From NCBI GenBank assembly GCA_914767715.1, contig OU612074.1, forward strand, positions 4,043,501 through 4,107,500: a stretch of 64,000 nt of DNA, written 5' to 3'. The notes below the pieces were generated by a model. It did no database searches, was not told the origin of the DNA, and was given only the letters and a program-made list of their open reading frames with translations. Below, one piece after another: positions 33,501 through 45,044 of this stretch. Origin of the DNA: Membranipora membranacea. Taxonomy: Eukaryota; Bryozoa; Gymnolaemata; Cheilostomatida; Membraniporidae. Made by a program: the position numbers and the translations under genes. Positions within the stretch are counted from its first letter, which is position 1; each line of letters opens with the position of its first letter.

Positions 33501-35999
33501 TCAAACCCTAGATGCAGGCAAAATGGATCATGCTTGATCTAATGAAAACCTCGCACAGGGTCTAAATTATCTACAAATTACCAACGATGAACAACACGAT
33601 TGTCATCGTCTTAGGCCATCAGACTATAACTAGGCCTACAATTTCAGTTATAATATTGTTATTACGTTATGCTATTATTCAAAATGGTTACCAGAGTAAT
33701 GAACTTCACATAGCATGACTACCAACCAGACAAATTAGAATAATAAACTACTGACATATATTGTGAGCATGCCAGAAACAACAAAGCGGTGATACCTATT
33801 CAGGCCCATCGTATGAGTAAATGTTTTACAAAGAAAAGCATATTGTATGTGAGAGAACAATCGCAAACATGTCAAACGAAAGGAGGAAGCATTACTCAAA
33901 AACGGAGGTTTCACAACATTTCTGAATCTTCTAAAATCAACAAAACCGTTTACACACAGGATGTTCAGACCATGGGAACTACTCCATTATATACAGGTAA
34001 TACAGGTAAAGTATAGACTCCTCAAAGGTATGAGAATCCCTTAGCTCTGCCAAATATCTTCCCAGGGTGGAGGAATCAAAGCATAATTACGCAATGTTGT
34101 ATCACGGAGACATAGCGGTATATCTTACACAATGAAAGGCTGGTAGATTATCCTGTCATCGAGGATAGTTATACTTCTTTGTTGGATCTGAAGGCCACCA
34201 AACTCTCTCAGGTTAGCACCACCCAAATCTCTCCTTAACCCTGGCAATCAATCTCAGAGGCATGACAGGAGAAAATGATTGGAATTTTCCGGTCATATCT
34301 TATGTCAAACTGGTTTCTAAGATTTAAAGAGCTTAGCATATGATAACCTCATCATGTGACCAGATTTTAGAGACAAGGAGATGGAGAGAAGACAGATCAG
34401 ACACAGAACCACCTGTTACTGCATCAGCTTTCGGCCTTGTGGTATGCAAGTGAAATTGAGTAGGATGGTAAATTTTGCGGGCAACAGTCCCTTATCACAA
34501 ATGCCAAGGCACTGCAAACACACAGTATATAAAACCCACATAAGTATATGACATCCAACCTCCAAACTGTCCCGATTCTGACAAATCCTTGGCACACCTT
34601 ATCGAAGAGCCCAGACACTAAAGTGACAGCTAATACTGTCATGTTTGAGCCACTTCAACTCCTACATGTTTCAACTCCACACCTTAATTAGATTGAAGTT
34701 CAAAGTTGGTATAAAAAAAGGTTTAACTTCTGACAGTTTGTTCTATGGAATGTGACTAAGCCAGTATTATCAGTTAAGACATAACCACAAAGCACTTAGA
34801 CAAGATTTATATCCTCCTGTTAGTTAGAAGTCTCCCCTCCAGGCTCCATAGGCTCACACTGTATACATGTATGGGGGCTTCACCTTAAAATTACCTGATC
34901 TATAAAAAGTCAATCAAGGAGTGAAGCATATCGACTTGGTGAGATGATATCAGCCCTTAATCAGACCTAAATAATCCCATTAGGTTTATTAGTGATATTA
35001 ATATAAGGTTAAGAATGGCATTCCAATCAGCGAGATAATCTATATTTGTTGATCCTGAGCCTAAGTTATGGGGTTATGGCAAATAGTGATCAGGACTTGA
35101 GAACAAAGCATCGGTTTTTTTATTTCATCTTGGCGAGGAAAAATAGATCCGATTTTCTCTAGATTCTACAAATATCTATAGTGCTGATCCGGAGCTTGAG
35201 TTATCTAGACTTCAGAACGAAGCTTAGGTGTCTTATATCATTTTGGCAAGGAAAGAAGAGATCCGATTTTCTCTAGATATTTACAAATAGTATCGGCTAT
35301 CCGACCGATCACTACCTTACACCGATCACAGCACCGTATCCTTCTTCTTCTTCTCTAAGCTGCGGAACATTAAACTTTTTGCTGGCAAACTTTCAGCAAT
35401 AATATGTTGGCAAAAGGCAGAATCTCCATTGAGAATAAAAATAGGCATGAATGAAACAGCGATGACACTGACATTTTTTATGATAACAATGAACGGTATT
35501 TGCAATTGTCTCAAGTAGAGAGCGCGTTGTGACGGAGCTTCGGTTTCACGAACTTGAGGAATCAGATAAAATATGCCCAACTCATCTTTGTGAGATACTG
35601 TCATCAGATTCTAATGACCTTATTATACACAACCAGGTTGATATAAAATTGCTCTAGATGACCTTATACCAGCAGGATAAATCAAGATGTCTGCCAGCGC
35701 CACATCATATTCAGATACGTCTATGAAGTGGTACCTTGCCTACCCTAAATGCTCTAGATTTGCTATGATATCAGGTAGTTCTTTGTAGCAAAAAAAAAAG
35801 AATTTAGGCAATGATTGTAAGTATATAATATAACTATGCCATATACAGAATACCCATCAATAGATTGTTTATATGGTTTGGAGAATACCTATTCACACAA
35901 ACATACACTTACTCACACTCTCACATTTACTTACTTACTAATATGTCAGTACTTACTTGTGAGTAATGCTAACACCATAACATGATAACTCCAAGTCAT
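18575..35999 (-). CDS. SUEL-type lectin single-pass receptor with long cytoplasmic tail
   Basis: Nine exons join in frame with GT-AG borders: 35957-35999 (ATG), 30150-30482, 29606-29717, 27926-28162, 26039-26129, 23249-23390, 22087-22265, 21564-21633 and 18575-19614 (TAG). Total 2247 nt, 748 aa. Residues 1-17 or so form a signal peptide (MVLALLT followed by ILA). Exon 2 encodes one domain of about 100 aa with eight Cys; its end (EAHCVNRSECSW, a Phe, then PRCDLIINYDC) matches the Gal-lectin/SUEL pattern (Cys-Gly-Lys-type block, DPC-type block, YxC end). A Thr/Pro stalk follows, then a transmembrane helix at about 139-160 (AIIFVVIGVVVVALIILVI). The cytoplasmic tail of about 585 aa has a KKKEVSQEELEDIRAQF helix, a poly-Gln stretch ending exon 7, a long Ser/Asn/Thr-rich region and a basic C-terminus (IKLREDLWKRKPTKK) ending GLNSDIAQQLAE. 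I do not recognise the tail. EVA-1 and latrophilin also carry SUEL domains, but their other parts are absent. Probably a plasma-membrane carbohydrate-binding receptor or adhesion protein; ligand and signalling unknown. Confidence 0.8.
19742..19825. mobile_element. Small inverted-repeat insertion in the last receptor intron
   Basis: About 84 bp bounded by GTCAGGCAGT and its complement ACTGCCTGAC. It lies in the part of the intron that is missing from the relic copy at 16655-16955, so it probably inserted after that duplication. No coding capacity. Confidence 0.45.
20571..20806. mobile_element. Palindromic MITE family, copy A
   Basis: Ends AGTGATTGTGAAG and CTTCACAATCATT are inverted repeats flanked by TTAA. 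Internal blocks AGCAAGTGGCCCGGTTTC, CTCAAAGTTGAGAT and CTAAATTAGACTGAGAACTCC recur in copies B (21232-21544) and C (47451-47700). No ORF. Lies in an intron of the receptor. Confidence 0.75.
21232..21544. mobile_element. Palindromic MITE family, copy B
   Basis: Longest copy, with both arms well preserved: AGTGATTGTGAA at the left and TTCACAATCACT at the right. Around the centre CTCAAAGTTGAGAT answers ATCTCAACTTTGAG, and AGGTACTATTTTG answers an ATAGTACCTT block, so the whole element can fold into one long hairpin. Flanked by TAA/TTAA. Lies in the same receptor intron as copy A. Confidence 0.8.
23067..23252 (-). repeat. Tandem repeat grown from a 5' splice site
   Basis: Directly after receptor exon 6 (ends at 23249) the intron reads as about six units of roughly 36 bp, each carrying GTAAGTAACATACACTTACC (minus strand) or a near variant plus a TC(A/G)GxCGTCT spacer. 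Several units therefore repeat a strong donor consensus (GTAAGT). The authentic donor is the first unit. Confidence 0.85.
25860..26036. repeat. Degenerate short repeat beside the exon 5 donor
   Basis: Imperfect repetition of ACTGTTGTGA, ACTGTAGTGA and AGACTGTTG-type units immediately downstream (in gene sense) of receptor exon 5. No function apparent. Confidence 0.5.
27445..27718. repeat. Diverged tandem pair in receptor intron 4
   Basis: Two units of about 120-150 bp share CATCACATT, a TTTT(A/G)TCAGGG block, CAAAGGATACAGC and CAA(T/C)GAGGG in the same order. An old tandem duplication with no coding potential seen. Confidence 0.55.
29530..29605 (-). repeat. Donor-like repeat after the receptor transmembrane exon
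   Basis: Downstream of the exon 3 donor (GTAAGTGAATG) the intron repeats TGTAAGT(T/A)CATCATAAAACA twice (minus strand), each with a GTAAGT-type core. Confidence 0.6.
31000..35050. other. Large first intron of the receptor
   Basis: Intron 1 runs from 35956 down to 30483 (about 5.5 kb). I see no exon of another gene in it; ORFs on either strand (for example 33256-33537 and 35326-35604) lack domains and paired splice sites. Confidence 0.45.
35051..35297. repeat. Diverged tandem pair in receptor intron 1
   Basis: Two units of about 115-135 bp begin GATCCTGAGCCTAAGTTAT and GATCCGGAGCTTGAGTTAT and both end with GATCCGATTTTCTCTAGAT and a TACAAATA block. Non-coding. Confidence 0.6.
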
Positions 36000-36075
36000 C
36001 GTTGAGCCTCTACTGCCCCGTCCCAGACTAGAGAGTTTAATCCTCAGATGACAGCCGATTGTGTTCAATACTCCT

Positions 36076-36084
36076 CTTTATATA
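36076..36084 (-). promoter_or_regulatory. TATA box of the SUEL-type receptor gene
   Basis: TATATAAAG on the minus strand, 77 bp before the ATG. Initiation about 30 bp downstream (near 36050) would give a leader of about 50 nt. Position and match are good. Confidence 0.6.
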
Positions 36085-36127
36085 AGTAATGACAAGTAGG
36101 CTAAATACTTAGAATTCCAATGACTTC

Positions 36128-36178
36128 TCCGTAGATTCACCGTAGATTCACCGTAGATTCACCGTAGATTTCACCGTA
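36128..36178. repeat. Four-unit 11-bp tandem repeat upstream of the receptor TATA box
   Basis: CCGTAGATTCA repeated four times (last unit with one extra T), about 45-100 bp upstream of the TATA box. It could be a repeated factor-binding site or a simple minisatellite. Confidence 0.7.
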
Positions 36179-36184
36179 AGGGAG

Positions 36185-39100
36185 TTGTAAGTTGTGTTTA
36201 TCCCGTTTGTAATGTTCAGATATTCAGTACGCTAATCTTCGCATCCATTTGTCTTGAAAGACAAAACCAATTCCCCAGATGATTGATCAAAAAGTCAGTG
36301 TAAAAATGATCACATAAACTCGTGTTACATCAATGCTTGCAACTACGCACTCCCGAGATTCGATCCTAGCGTAGAATGAATGTTAAATATTTGTTGCCGC
36401 TCTGCGCTCTGACTATGATGATACTCCGCTGATGTTGTTGTCGATGAGGTAGACTGTGCTATGAGGAGAAAAGTGTTACAATCAGATCAGTGAAGTTTGG
36501 TATGAGACGCCGCCAGTGAAAGCTCTAGAATATTACTGTGTCGATGTCGTCGACGCAGTGCTTAGGAGGTAGATAGGAAAATGGACCTGTTGTTATGGCG
36601 TTGGTATAATCACTAGTTCTATACCATTAATCACAGCATGACATATTCACCATAATTCATGGCTTCGTGAAATAGAATTCAAAGGCCAACCATCCATGAT
36701 GAACCAATGCGTTCATCATTTGCGCAATTTAATAATATCCAGGTTAAAAGGAAATAATTGTCCAATCAGAAGCGCCTGCTGTGGCACTAGTGCAAGTTTT
36801 AGGGGTTGGAATTGAATTATTTGTACTTAATGGATACCTTTACCATGTTACCATGAATAGAAGAGGATAGACGAGGGGCAGGGCTTGTGGTTAAATGGAG
36901 CGAGACAAGACACAATGAACACATATCTGTTAGTGGGAATTGATGATAAAAAGAGTATAGCCGGGTGCCAACGTCATTCCATAAAATCACCAAAATAACC
37001 ATGGTGATGTAAATCAAGGCTTAGATCATGCGGAATTATTCTAATTTGGTAAACTTATTGTATAATGATACTGTGGTTTGGATAAGCAAGATTGTCATCA
37101 CCGAAATCAACAAAAACAATTCATGGAAAAAATGAATTTTATGTGTCATGTGCGAAAACAAGCAGAAAATAAACAGTATCAAAATCATCATTTATTACGG
37201 AAGAAAACAATTTCAGGTCAGGTTATAAGACAATTGGCTTTGAGTGTAAGATTTGGACATCACTTGTGTGGACCAAGTCAAGATGCTATCATATACAGCA
37301 GGTAAGCTGGCCAGATGAGAAACAGACCACCTGCAGTCACTCCTTATAAGGATGTACAAGTACCTGTCTCCTCTAGTCAGGTTATATGTACACTGGGCTG
37401 TCATCATTTCTGACATGCTGATATTCTAACAGAACTGCGACTCATAACGACCTTCTACCAGGTCAGGTACATCGGTGTGACCATGGCCAACTTTTCAAGT
37501 GGTTTGAAAGTATTTTATGTGCAATGTTATCCATTATTAGGTAGCCATGCTCAGGGGATAATCCCAAATCTCTTTATGTAAATTGGATATAATTTGCTGA
37601 AGGTATCCATACATAAGAGCACCGTTTATAAGGTTCACACACTATACTGATTAATTTGTTAGATTTAACTTAAGCTTAGGGATAATTCCTACAAACTGTG
37701 AAAGTCGTGACGGAGAAATAAAATTAAACGTGATCAGAACCGAATTGACCATCTGCAGGTTTTTTTGGTCAGCCAGTTATGATCTAGAACTTATAGTTAT
37801 AGGGGGATAACTTCGGACTTTACAAGATGTCAGTTGAACCCATAGATTATTATGTCTACGGTTGAACCAGATAGTGTGGGACACTCCTTAGTTAAGCTGA
37901 GAGGAAACAGATAAAAGAAATTAATTTATGTTCTATGTTCATCGCAACATCCACTCATTTATGTGGTAGATGTGATGAGCAAAGGGACAGAAATCTGACT
38001 GCTTCTACAGTATAAGATTTTGATAGCTTAACCCTACCAAAATGGTAGAATTGTTCGCCCGAAGGAGTTAGGCATAGCTCGATCACCAAGACATTATTTT
38101 GAGTATGAGAGCAACTGAACCAGAACTGCACTTGATGATGAAGAGGGTGGTAGTCAGAGCTCTTAAATTTAAACATCTAATCAAAATAATCTCAAGAGCA
38201 ATATGGTGTAATGGGCCAGATTATAATGTGATTTTAATACTGAAACTTTATCATTTCATAGAAAAATTTTAGTTGGTTTTCCAACCTTCAGAGGTACTAT
38301 GTGGTATTATAGATCGCCTTAGAAATTTGCCTCCCACAAAAATACGCTGAAGTTTAAGGAGTGCGACTTCAAATTCAGGCAGTCAAATCAACTTGCACTT
38401 GCAACATAAATGTCCCTCGACAAAATCTTAAGCTCCGGACCCATAATTTGAAGACTCGTAAATGGTGGCTTATATTTCTTACTCATAGTACAATGACTGC
38501 AAGACGCGAGGGCAAGAACATGAGGGATTTCCGCCTCAAAATCAACATTATTTTAACACCGTGGCTTTTGGTACCCTCTCCTGACCTAAATCATATCCTT
38601 TGTGGAACGTGAATCAAGTCAATATTAATCCCTATTATTTTAAGTTTAGAGATAAAAGGCAATGATCTGAGAGATGAAAGTGATGTAAGGGATGGAGCAG
38701 AGCTAAATTCAGGCCCTTAGTTCTAGGGGAGGCAGGGACGCTCTGCCTCTAACAGAATGCTTAATGGAGTGGCCTAAAAATGCTATAATTGAATATCCCA
38801 TGTCAGAATCAGCTCAATTGGAACATTTCCATTTGCTGGTTTAACTCCAGACTCCACAGGAGGGGCTTACAATATCCAACCTGGTGCTACTTCACACACT
38901 CAAGGTTTTTTCGCCTCCCCTACCATTTTACATAAACTACGGCCTTGTGATTACACAGCGCAGGCTGCACCAGACACGAGGCACTGTGCACTAAGGACTA
39001 TTTATCTCAGTGCATCGTCCATAACCAGATTGCTGGCGTGGGAGGTTAAAAAAACTAACACTCAAAGTCTCACAAAGTTACATCATCTGTGCTCATATTC

Positions 39101-42100
39101 ATAACATCTTCAATCGATATACATCATATACAGCTCGTATTCATACCGCCTCCACCCTCAAGCCTATACGGCATACAAGCCTATTAAGTATGGAGTTCTC
39201 CAGCCTCATGCCTATACGTCATACTGCAGATACAGCACCACCGTCCCGCCTCCAGAGAGAGAGAGAGAGAGAGAATGAGTAATATATGAGACATACCTTT
39301 AAGCGCTAGCCCAGGAAGAGAAGACAAGCACGCAAACTGTGCACTGCCAAGAGGTTGTTATGTAATACAGACTAAATGTGTCGGCAGGTAGGTACTTGTC
39401 TCAGGTCACATAGAGTCCGTCCTTTGCGAGGAGGAGGATGTCACACAGTATGATATATAGCATATAATATCACACAGCGAGCCGTACAGGAGGTACTTTA
39501 TAATAAGGCTAAATTAGTTATGTAGTATTATCGTATCACCGCTGGAGATGAGGCTCTATAAAGACACCGTGTATCTTATATCTATAGGTGATCATTCTAC
39601 TCCCAACATTTAGCATAGAATGTTATATAAGAAAATCCAACAAAGTGCTCCGAGCTATGCACTGCCTTGAAAAGGTGTGTCTCAGCCTATATCAGACTGT
39701 GGCGAGGTTCTAAATTAGGCACACGCTAGTATTTAGACGGCACCCTCCAGGGCTAAATCTGCTCAGCTTGACCGTTCATAAGACAAAAACTCCACACAAA
39801 AGTATTATTTATCCTAGCAAGTCAAAGTGTATTCAGTTATATAAAACAATCGCTAACAATAAACTGCTACATAGTAATTTAAGCAATTAGTGGCCACTGC
39901 ATTTTATGTTTGTGCAGTGAAATGTATTACAATTTCATTTCATATTTACATAGAATTGTTGATCAATGTTTATCTGTTTCCGATCAATAACTTCATTCAG
40001 GTGATTCAGGGTTTATCCAAACTTTACATTGTAGCGCCCAGCAATATTCGATTGGTCAACAAAAGCCAACCTAGATACTGTCCGGATTTATATTATGCAA
40101 TCAAAATCATCGTAAATCTCATCTTTATAAATAGTTTATCTACAGTCTCCCTCTAGCTATGAATCAAACCCTCCTTTCTGTGATATGTGCATCAAACCAT
40201 TCACAATACATCCCATAACCATCCAGTAGCAGCTGCATAAGCCCTTTAAATTGCTACGTCATGTATGGCAGGGTGTACATACTTCATCTTATATACAGAT
40301 ATAGATATTGTGGGAGACTACATCGCAGCGTATTCGAGTTCAGTTGGTTATAAATGATTGTAGATATATATCCATACAACCGATGGACGTGCAACGAGAA
40401 GAAATAAAAGTCAAGAGGCATAACAGATAAACATAAACACATAAATAGAATCACATTTCTGATGAGATTACTTTGGTTGCCAATAAAAGTATATATACAG
40501 GAGAATCTCACCATAATGATTAGTTTTCTGGTGGCAAGTACTAAAATGTATTGATTCCAGTTTACACCCATGATGAATGCAAGGATGCTTTTTCTACATG
40601 AATATGACAAGACAATTCATTCAGGGTTAGCGATAGCAGCATCCAGAAGAGCTACATTACCACAGTACTATTAAGTTCAGTGCATCGCTACGTGTTAGTC
40701 AACAGTGCTCAAAACTTCCCTAGTCCTTATATCATACTCTTAATAATAGTCTGGAGTTGTCATTACCTACTCACAAAGAGGACAATTCCCAATATTACGA
40801 TGTTGGATCAAATCCTACACAAAATCATGCTTCACTATCAGACAGAGATTTACGCTAATGTTACTGAGCTTGATTGTTTGATTTGCGCAGTGACCAACTC
40901 TAGGAATTAGGTGTCATATGATAAATATTGTCTACCCAGACACCATACAAGTATTGATGTCAAACTTCTCAAACCAGTTTGTCTAATGATGAGTCAGCAG
41001 TTTATGAGAATAACCAGTCCTTCATTCTGAGAGCTACACAGCTGAAAAGCATCACAGAGTAATACAGAGTACGGATATATCCTTACTCTGTGATTACATA
41101 CCTCAATATACTAATAAATGATAAGCATATGTTCTAGGATTCACGAAAATCTTTACTCTTTCATTTGTCATAATAATAAGCTCATAATTGCCTGAATAGT
41201 GACTTATTAAATTTCATCAGAGTCATAGCAATGATAATCGTGAGAACTTTTTGTTAAGTAATATTTTTAGCAAAGACCTCCAAAATTGTCTGTAATAAAA
41301 AGTTAATCAAATAACCATACAGTACAGATAGCAATTTATGTGAGGAATATTCACATCTTATTGACAACCAGGATGTAAACCATCTGTTATAACCAGTATT
41401 AATCAGCTTTCTGTGGGAACTATGGGCGTCAACCACTTGAATAGCACTGTCATATGACACTATCCTATCAACACTCAGACAAGACATACATAGCTGTAAA
41501 ACTTCAGCCTGTGTTGGCAAGCTTTGTCAGGACATGCATACATTCCTCCTCTAAGAGGACCTCAATGATGATTTACACAAATTGTGTTTACATCCTACAT
41601 CGATATTATAGCACAACGCTTCAGCATAAATATACCAATGAAATTGATGTCAAATAATCAGGCTACAAAATGATGACCCAAAATAAGCGTTTGGAGTTTG
41701 TTTTACCTATAAGTTGCAGGAGAATAACGACGGTAAGGGGGGGGGGGGAGCTTGATCCATATTTTGAATATTGCTGAAACAGTTTTATCCAGATAGCTGT
41801 ATAACGTAAGCAGTATAGTAGTATTCCCATCTAAACTTCCGACAATCTACAAAAATGTGTCTTCAAATATAATACTAAGGTATTTGTTGTGTTGACACAT
41901 ACCCATCATAATGCAACAAACCCATGTTATAATTTTAGCTACTTGATCCTCTTGTGATTGTAGTATTATATAAAGTTTGAGATTTGGCTACTGTATTACT
42001 GTGCTTTAAAATTAGCTAGCACTTGGCGCATGTGTTCTCAAACTGAAAATTTAACCAACCAACACCACAAAAAAAGTAAGCTTCCATCGGCAAAATGTTA

Positions 42101-45044
42101 ATTAGGTCAAGAGAGTCAATCTGTAAGCAGTTTGATTAGCCATTCATATAAGAAAAAATTTGATGGCTGCTTTTGTGTATAGTGTGAGTTGCATATTCAT
42201 ACCAATAACCTGAAAGAGGTTCATCATAAAAGTGACTAGGTCCAGCGTTTCATAGATATAGCAGTATAATCAGTATTTCAGACAACAGGGAGACCCAAGA
42301 TGTACAGGCTATCCAAAGAAGTTAAGCTGGTTAAAAACGTAAGGAAATGTCCTGGTATAGAGACTTTGGTGAAACTATATCCGGCTTATAATTGCCCTCA
42401 GTGGGCATGCGGGCCGGAGCAAAATAATCAGTAGACATACATATTTGAGGTCAGGTGCACTAATCAAATGAGCCGCCTCCTGCTCTGCTACATTTTCTTA
42501 AGATTATGTACCAGTATCAGCATTGAGGATGGCTGGCAGAATACATTGGTGACTGACTAAAGGTATGTTTGTATATAACTCCAGGTTAAATATATCACAA
42601 CAATAGTCATAAATATGATAATTTCTTGTGACACGAAATTGCATATAATAGACTGGCAATGGACTATTATGCAAATGTGGTGGTACATAATGCTAAAAAC
42701 AACAACCACTAAAATGCTCTAACAATACTAAACAGTAACGTCAATGACTATAAATGGTAATGTATGGGGTGTTATTTACTAAATATAGAGTATAGAAAAT
42801 CAGCCAATTGTTGGTAAGTTGTTGGTAATTCGCAGTCAACTCAGAGACTTTTACTTGGCTCAATGAAGCTATCAATTTTGTTAAGCATGGCTGACATGGG
42901 TGGAATAATAATAACATGTACCACCACCAGTTATAAGGTAACCATAAAATATAACACATGACACAGGCTGTCATAAATGTTGGATAATAACTTATGCTTT
43001 ATGAGAATTATGTCCACAATGTTGATGAGCGCACAACTGCAGAGTAAACAGGTTACGCTGGGGTGATAATCATAAACTTGTTTTATTAGATTGTGAGGGT
43101 AAGAAACTGATATGTTGTCACTCTTTGCAAACAAATTTAACTAGAATGCCAGCCATCAATAAACTGAGGGATAAAACGGATAATATAAGTTAACACATTT
43201 GTAACAGGATGGTGAGCAAAGTGGATTGCAGGTACACACATACACTTTCTTGCTTGTCTACGTAAATGTATGGTCATCACTTTCCGAGAGGTACAAGGCT
43301 CATGACCAAATAACCAAACACGAACAGAATACAGTTGTATGAGAAATAATGAAGTCAATATACACATACTGTTTAAAGTAGTAGCATAAATGATTGCGGG
43401 TTAACACCAAAGGTATGTCATCCATATGCTGTGCATTGCAGTGTCGATTAACAATCATTTCAGCGAATTGATTCGTAGAATCTAGCAGATTGAGGTGCTA
43501 AGCCCGAAATTGAATACCCTTTGGTTGAACATATTCCCAGCGGAATTTTAGTGCTATGTGCATTTACAGTGTGAGTGTAGCACAGGCAACGGGGCAATAA
43601 ATGTGATCACACATAACATTAGCAGTACCTGAATCACTGAATTACCATATTAAACTTATACAATTCTTCAAAGAGATCGGCAAAAAGGGACAATTTTATG
43701 TATTTTCTTTGAAGAAGGAAAATATGTTTCCTAAACAGCATCCAAGTTTTTATCTAACTTAACTATAAAGTGACAACAGGGAGGGTAGGACACCCTTCCT
43801 GGTAACAATCGCAGAAAAATTGAAGTCGTAATCGGAGTTGTCTTTTTAACATCAATGAGTACATAAGTCCTAAAGATCACCAGTAGAATTGTCAGAGACA
43901 TAATAAAACCGTATGTACACACTCTCTTAGTTTCCTGATTTACTAAATGTCCTACAAGAAGATCCCTCCATTCCTGGCTGGATAATAATCCGACAAATGA
44001 GAGATTACTGAGATCACTGTTGACTGAAAAGTGGCTATTTGTTATCAGTACAATCATTATGAATAAACTGAAAGAGTAAAGCAAAAGTGAGTTGACGGTA
44101 AGTAAAACTATCATTGTATGTTAGAGTTCATAATATGCTTATACTATGCACTACGCATGATCACAAGGCTGAGAAAAAATGTGACACCTGCCTCACTAGG
44201 GCTGTCAAAGCCTTGACTGATTGCTTTGGACATGGTGAGTAAAGAGCATATTTTGATGTTTCGAGTTGAGTTTTGAGTTTATATACATGTAACTATAAGA
44301 CATAAGACGTACATAGGTTATCTATGATACACCGAGAAGCTGACAGCAGAAAGGACTGACCACTAGTAAAATAAGATGTGTATGTCTATGTGATTATGGC
44401 AACTACGCTAAACATTACATAGATATCATATCAATGGATATAAGAAAAATTAGTATCAGCCATTGCCGGTCAATGTTACATTTACAAACTTCGAGTTTCC
44501 TGTTGAGGTGACTGAGAATTCTTGTGTGTTGCTTTTTTATGGGTCATGGAGTATACATACACCAATATAGCGACTTCAAAATTTGTAACATAGATATGAT
44601 GTGTCAGCACATAAGATGGAGTATAATACACATCTAAAGTCATATTGTAGTACGGTAACTAAAGGCAACAAGAGCCACTTCTATCAAGCTATAGTATCGT
44701 AATTAATCAGCCTTCATATGTTGATCAGGCATGGTGGTAACATCATTCTTAGTTAATGAAGCAGTAAAGCCAGTAAAACACTCTCAACAGACAACAGACA
44801 ACTGGTAGCACGATTAATGTCAGCTGAACATGCCAGCACAGACATGGAAATCAGACCATCATAAAAGCTAGATCAGTCTTTACAAGATGGTGGTGGTCTC
44901 ATTGTTCATTGTTACAGCTATAGTTTTACAAGAGGCGGTAAAAGAGTACATAGTACTATCTCCCATGCTTTACAGAGTGCAAGCTAGTACCCTGTATATA
45001 CAATGTCAGGAAGCTCAATATTAATTTTAAAAGTTTTTGATAGT
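36185..45044. other. Long stretch without a confident gene
   Basis: About 8.9 kb of AT-rich DNA between the receptor promoter and the 3' end of the DBHS gene. Contains an (AG)n run at 39254-39274 and a G tract near 41738. Many short ORFs (for example 40284-40610 and 41254-41520) look random. The only one with protein-like character is 43731-44114 (-), listed separately. Confidence 0.45.
43731..44114 (-). CDS. Possible small two-span membrane protein or exon
   Basis: ORF of 127 aa with two hydrophobic segments (LLLYSFSLFIMIVLI near the start and YGFIMSLTILLVIF in the middle) separated by a polar stretch containing SSQEWRDLLVGHLVNQETKR. An internal CTTTCAG could be a splice acceptor, so this may be one exon of a larger gene. 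No family recognised, and chance hydrophobic ORFs are common in AT-rich DNA. Confidence 0.22.
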   Translation of the reverse strand: MIVLLTVNSLLLYSFSLFIMIVLITNSHFSVNSDLSNLSFVGLLSSQEWRDLLVGHLVNQETKRVCTYGFIMSLTILLVIFRTYVLIDVKKTTPITTSIFLRLLPGRVSYPPCCHFIVKLDKNLDAV

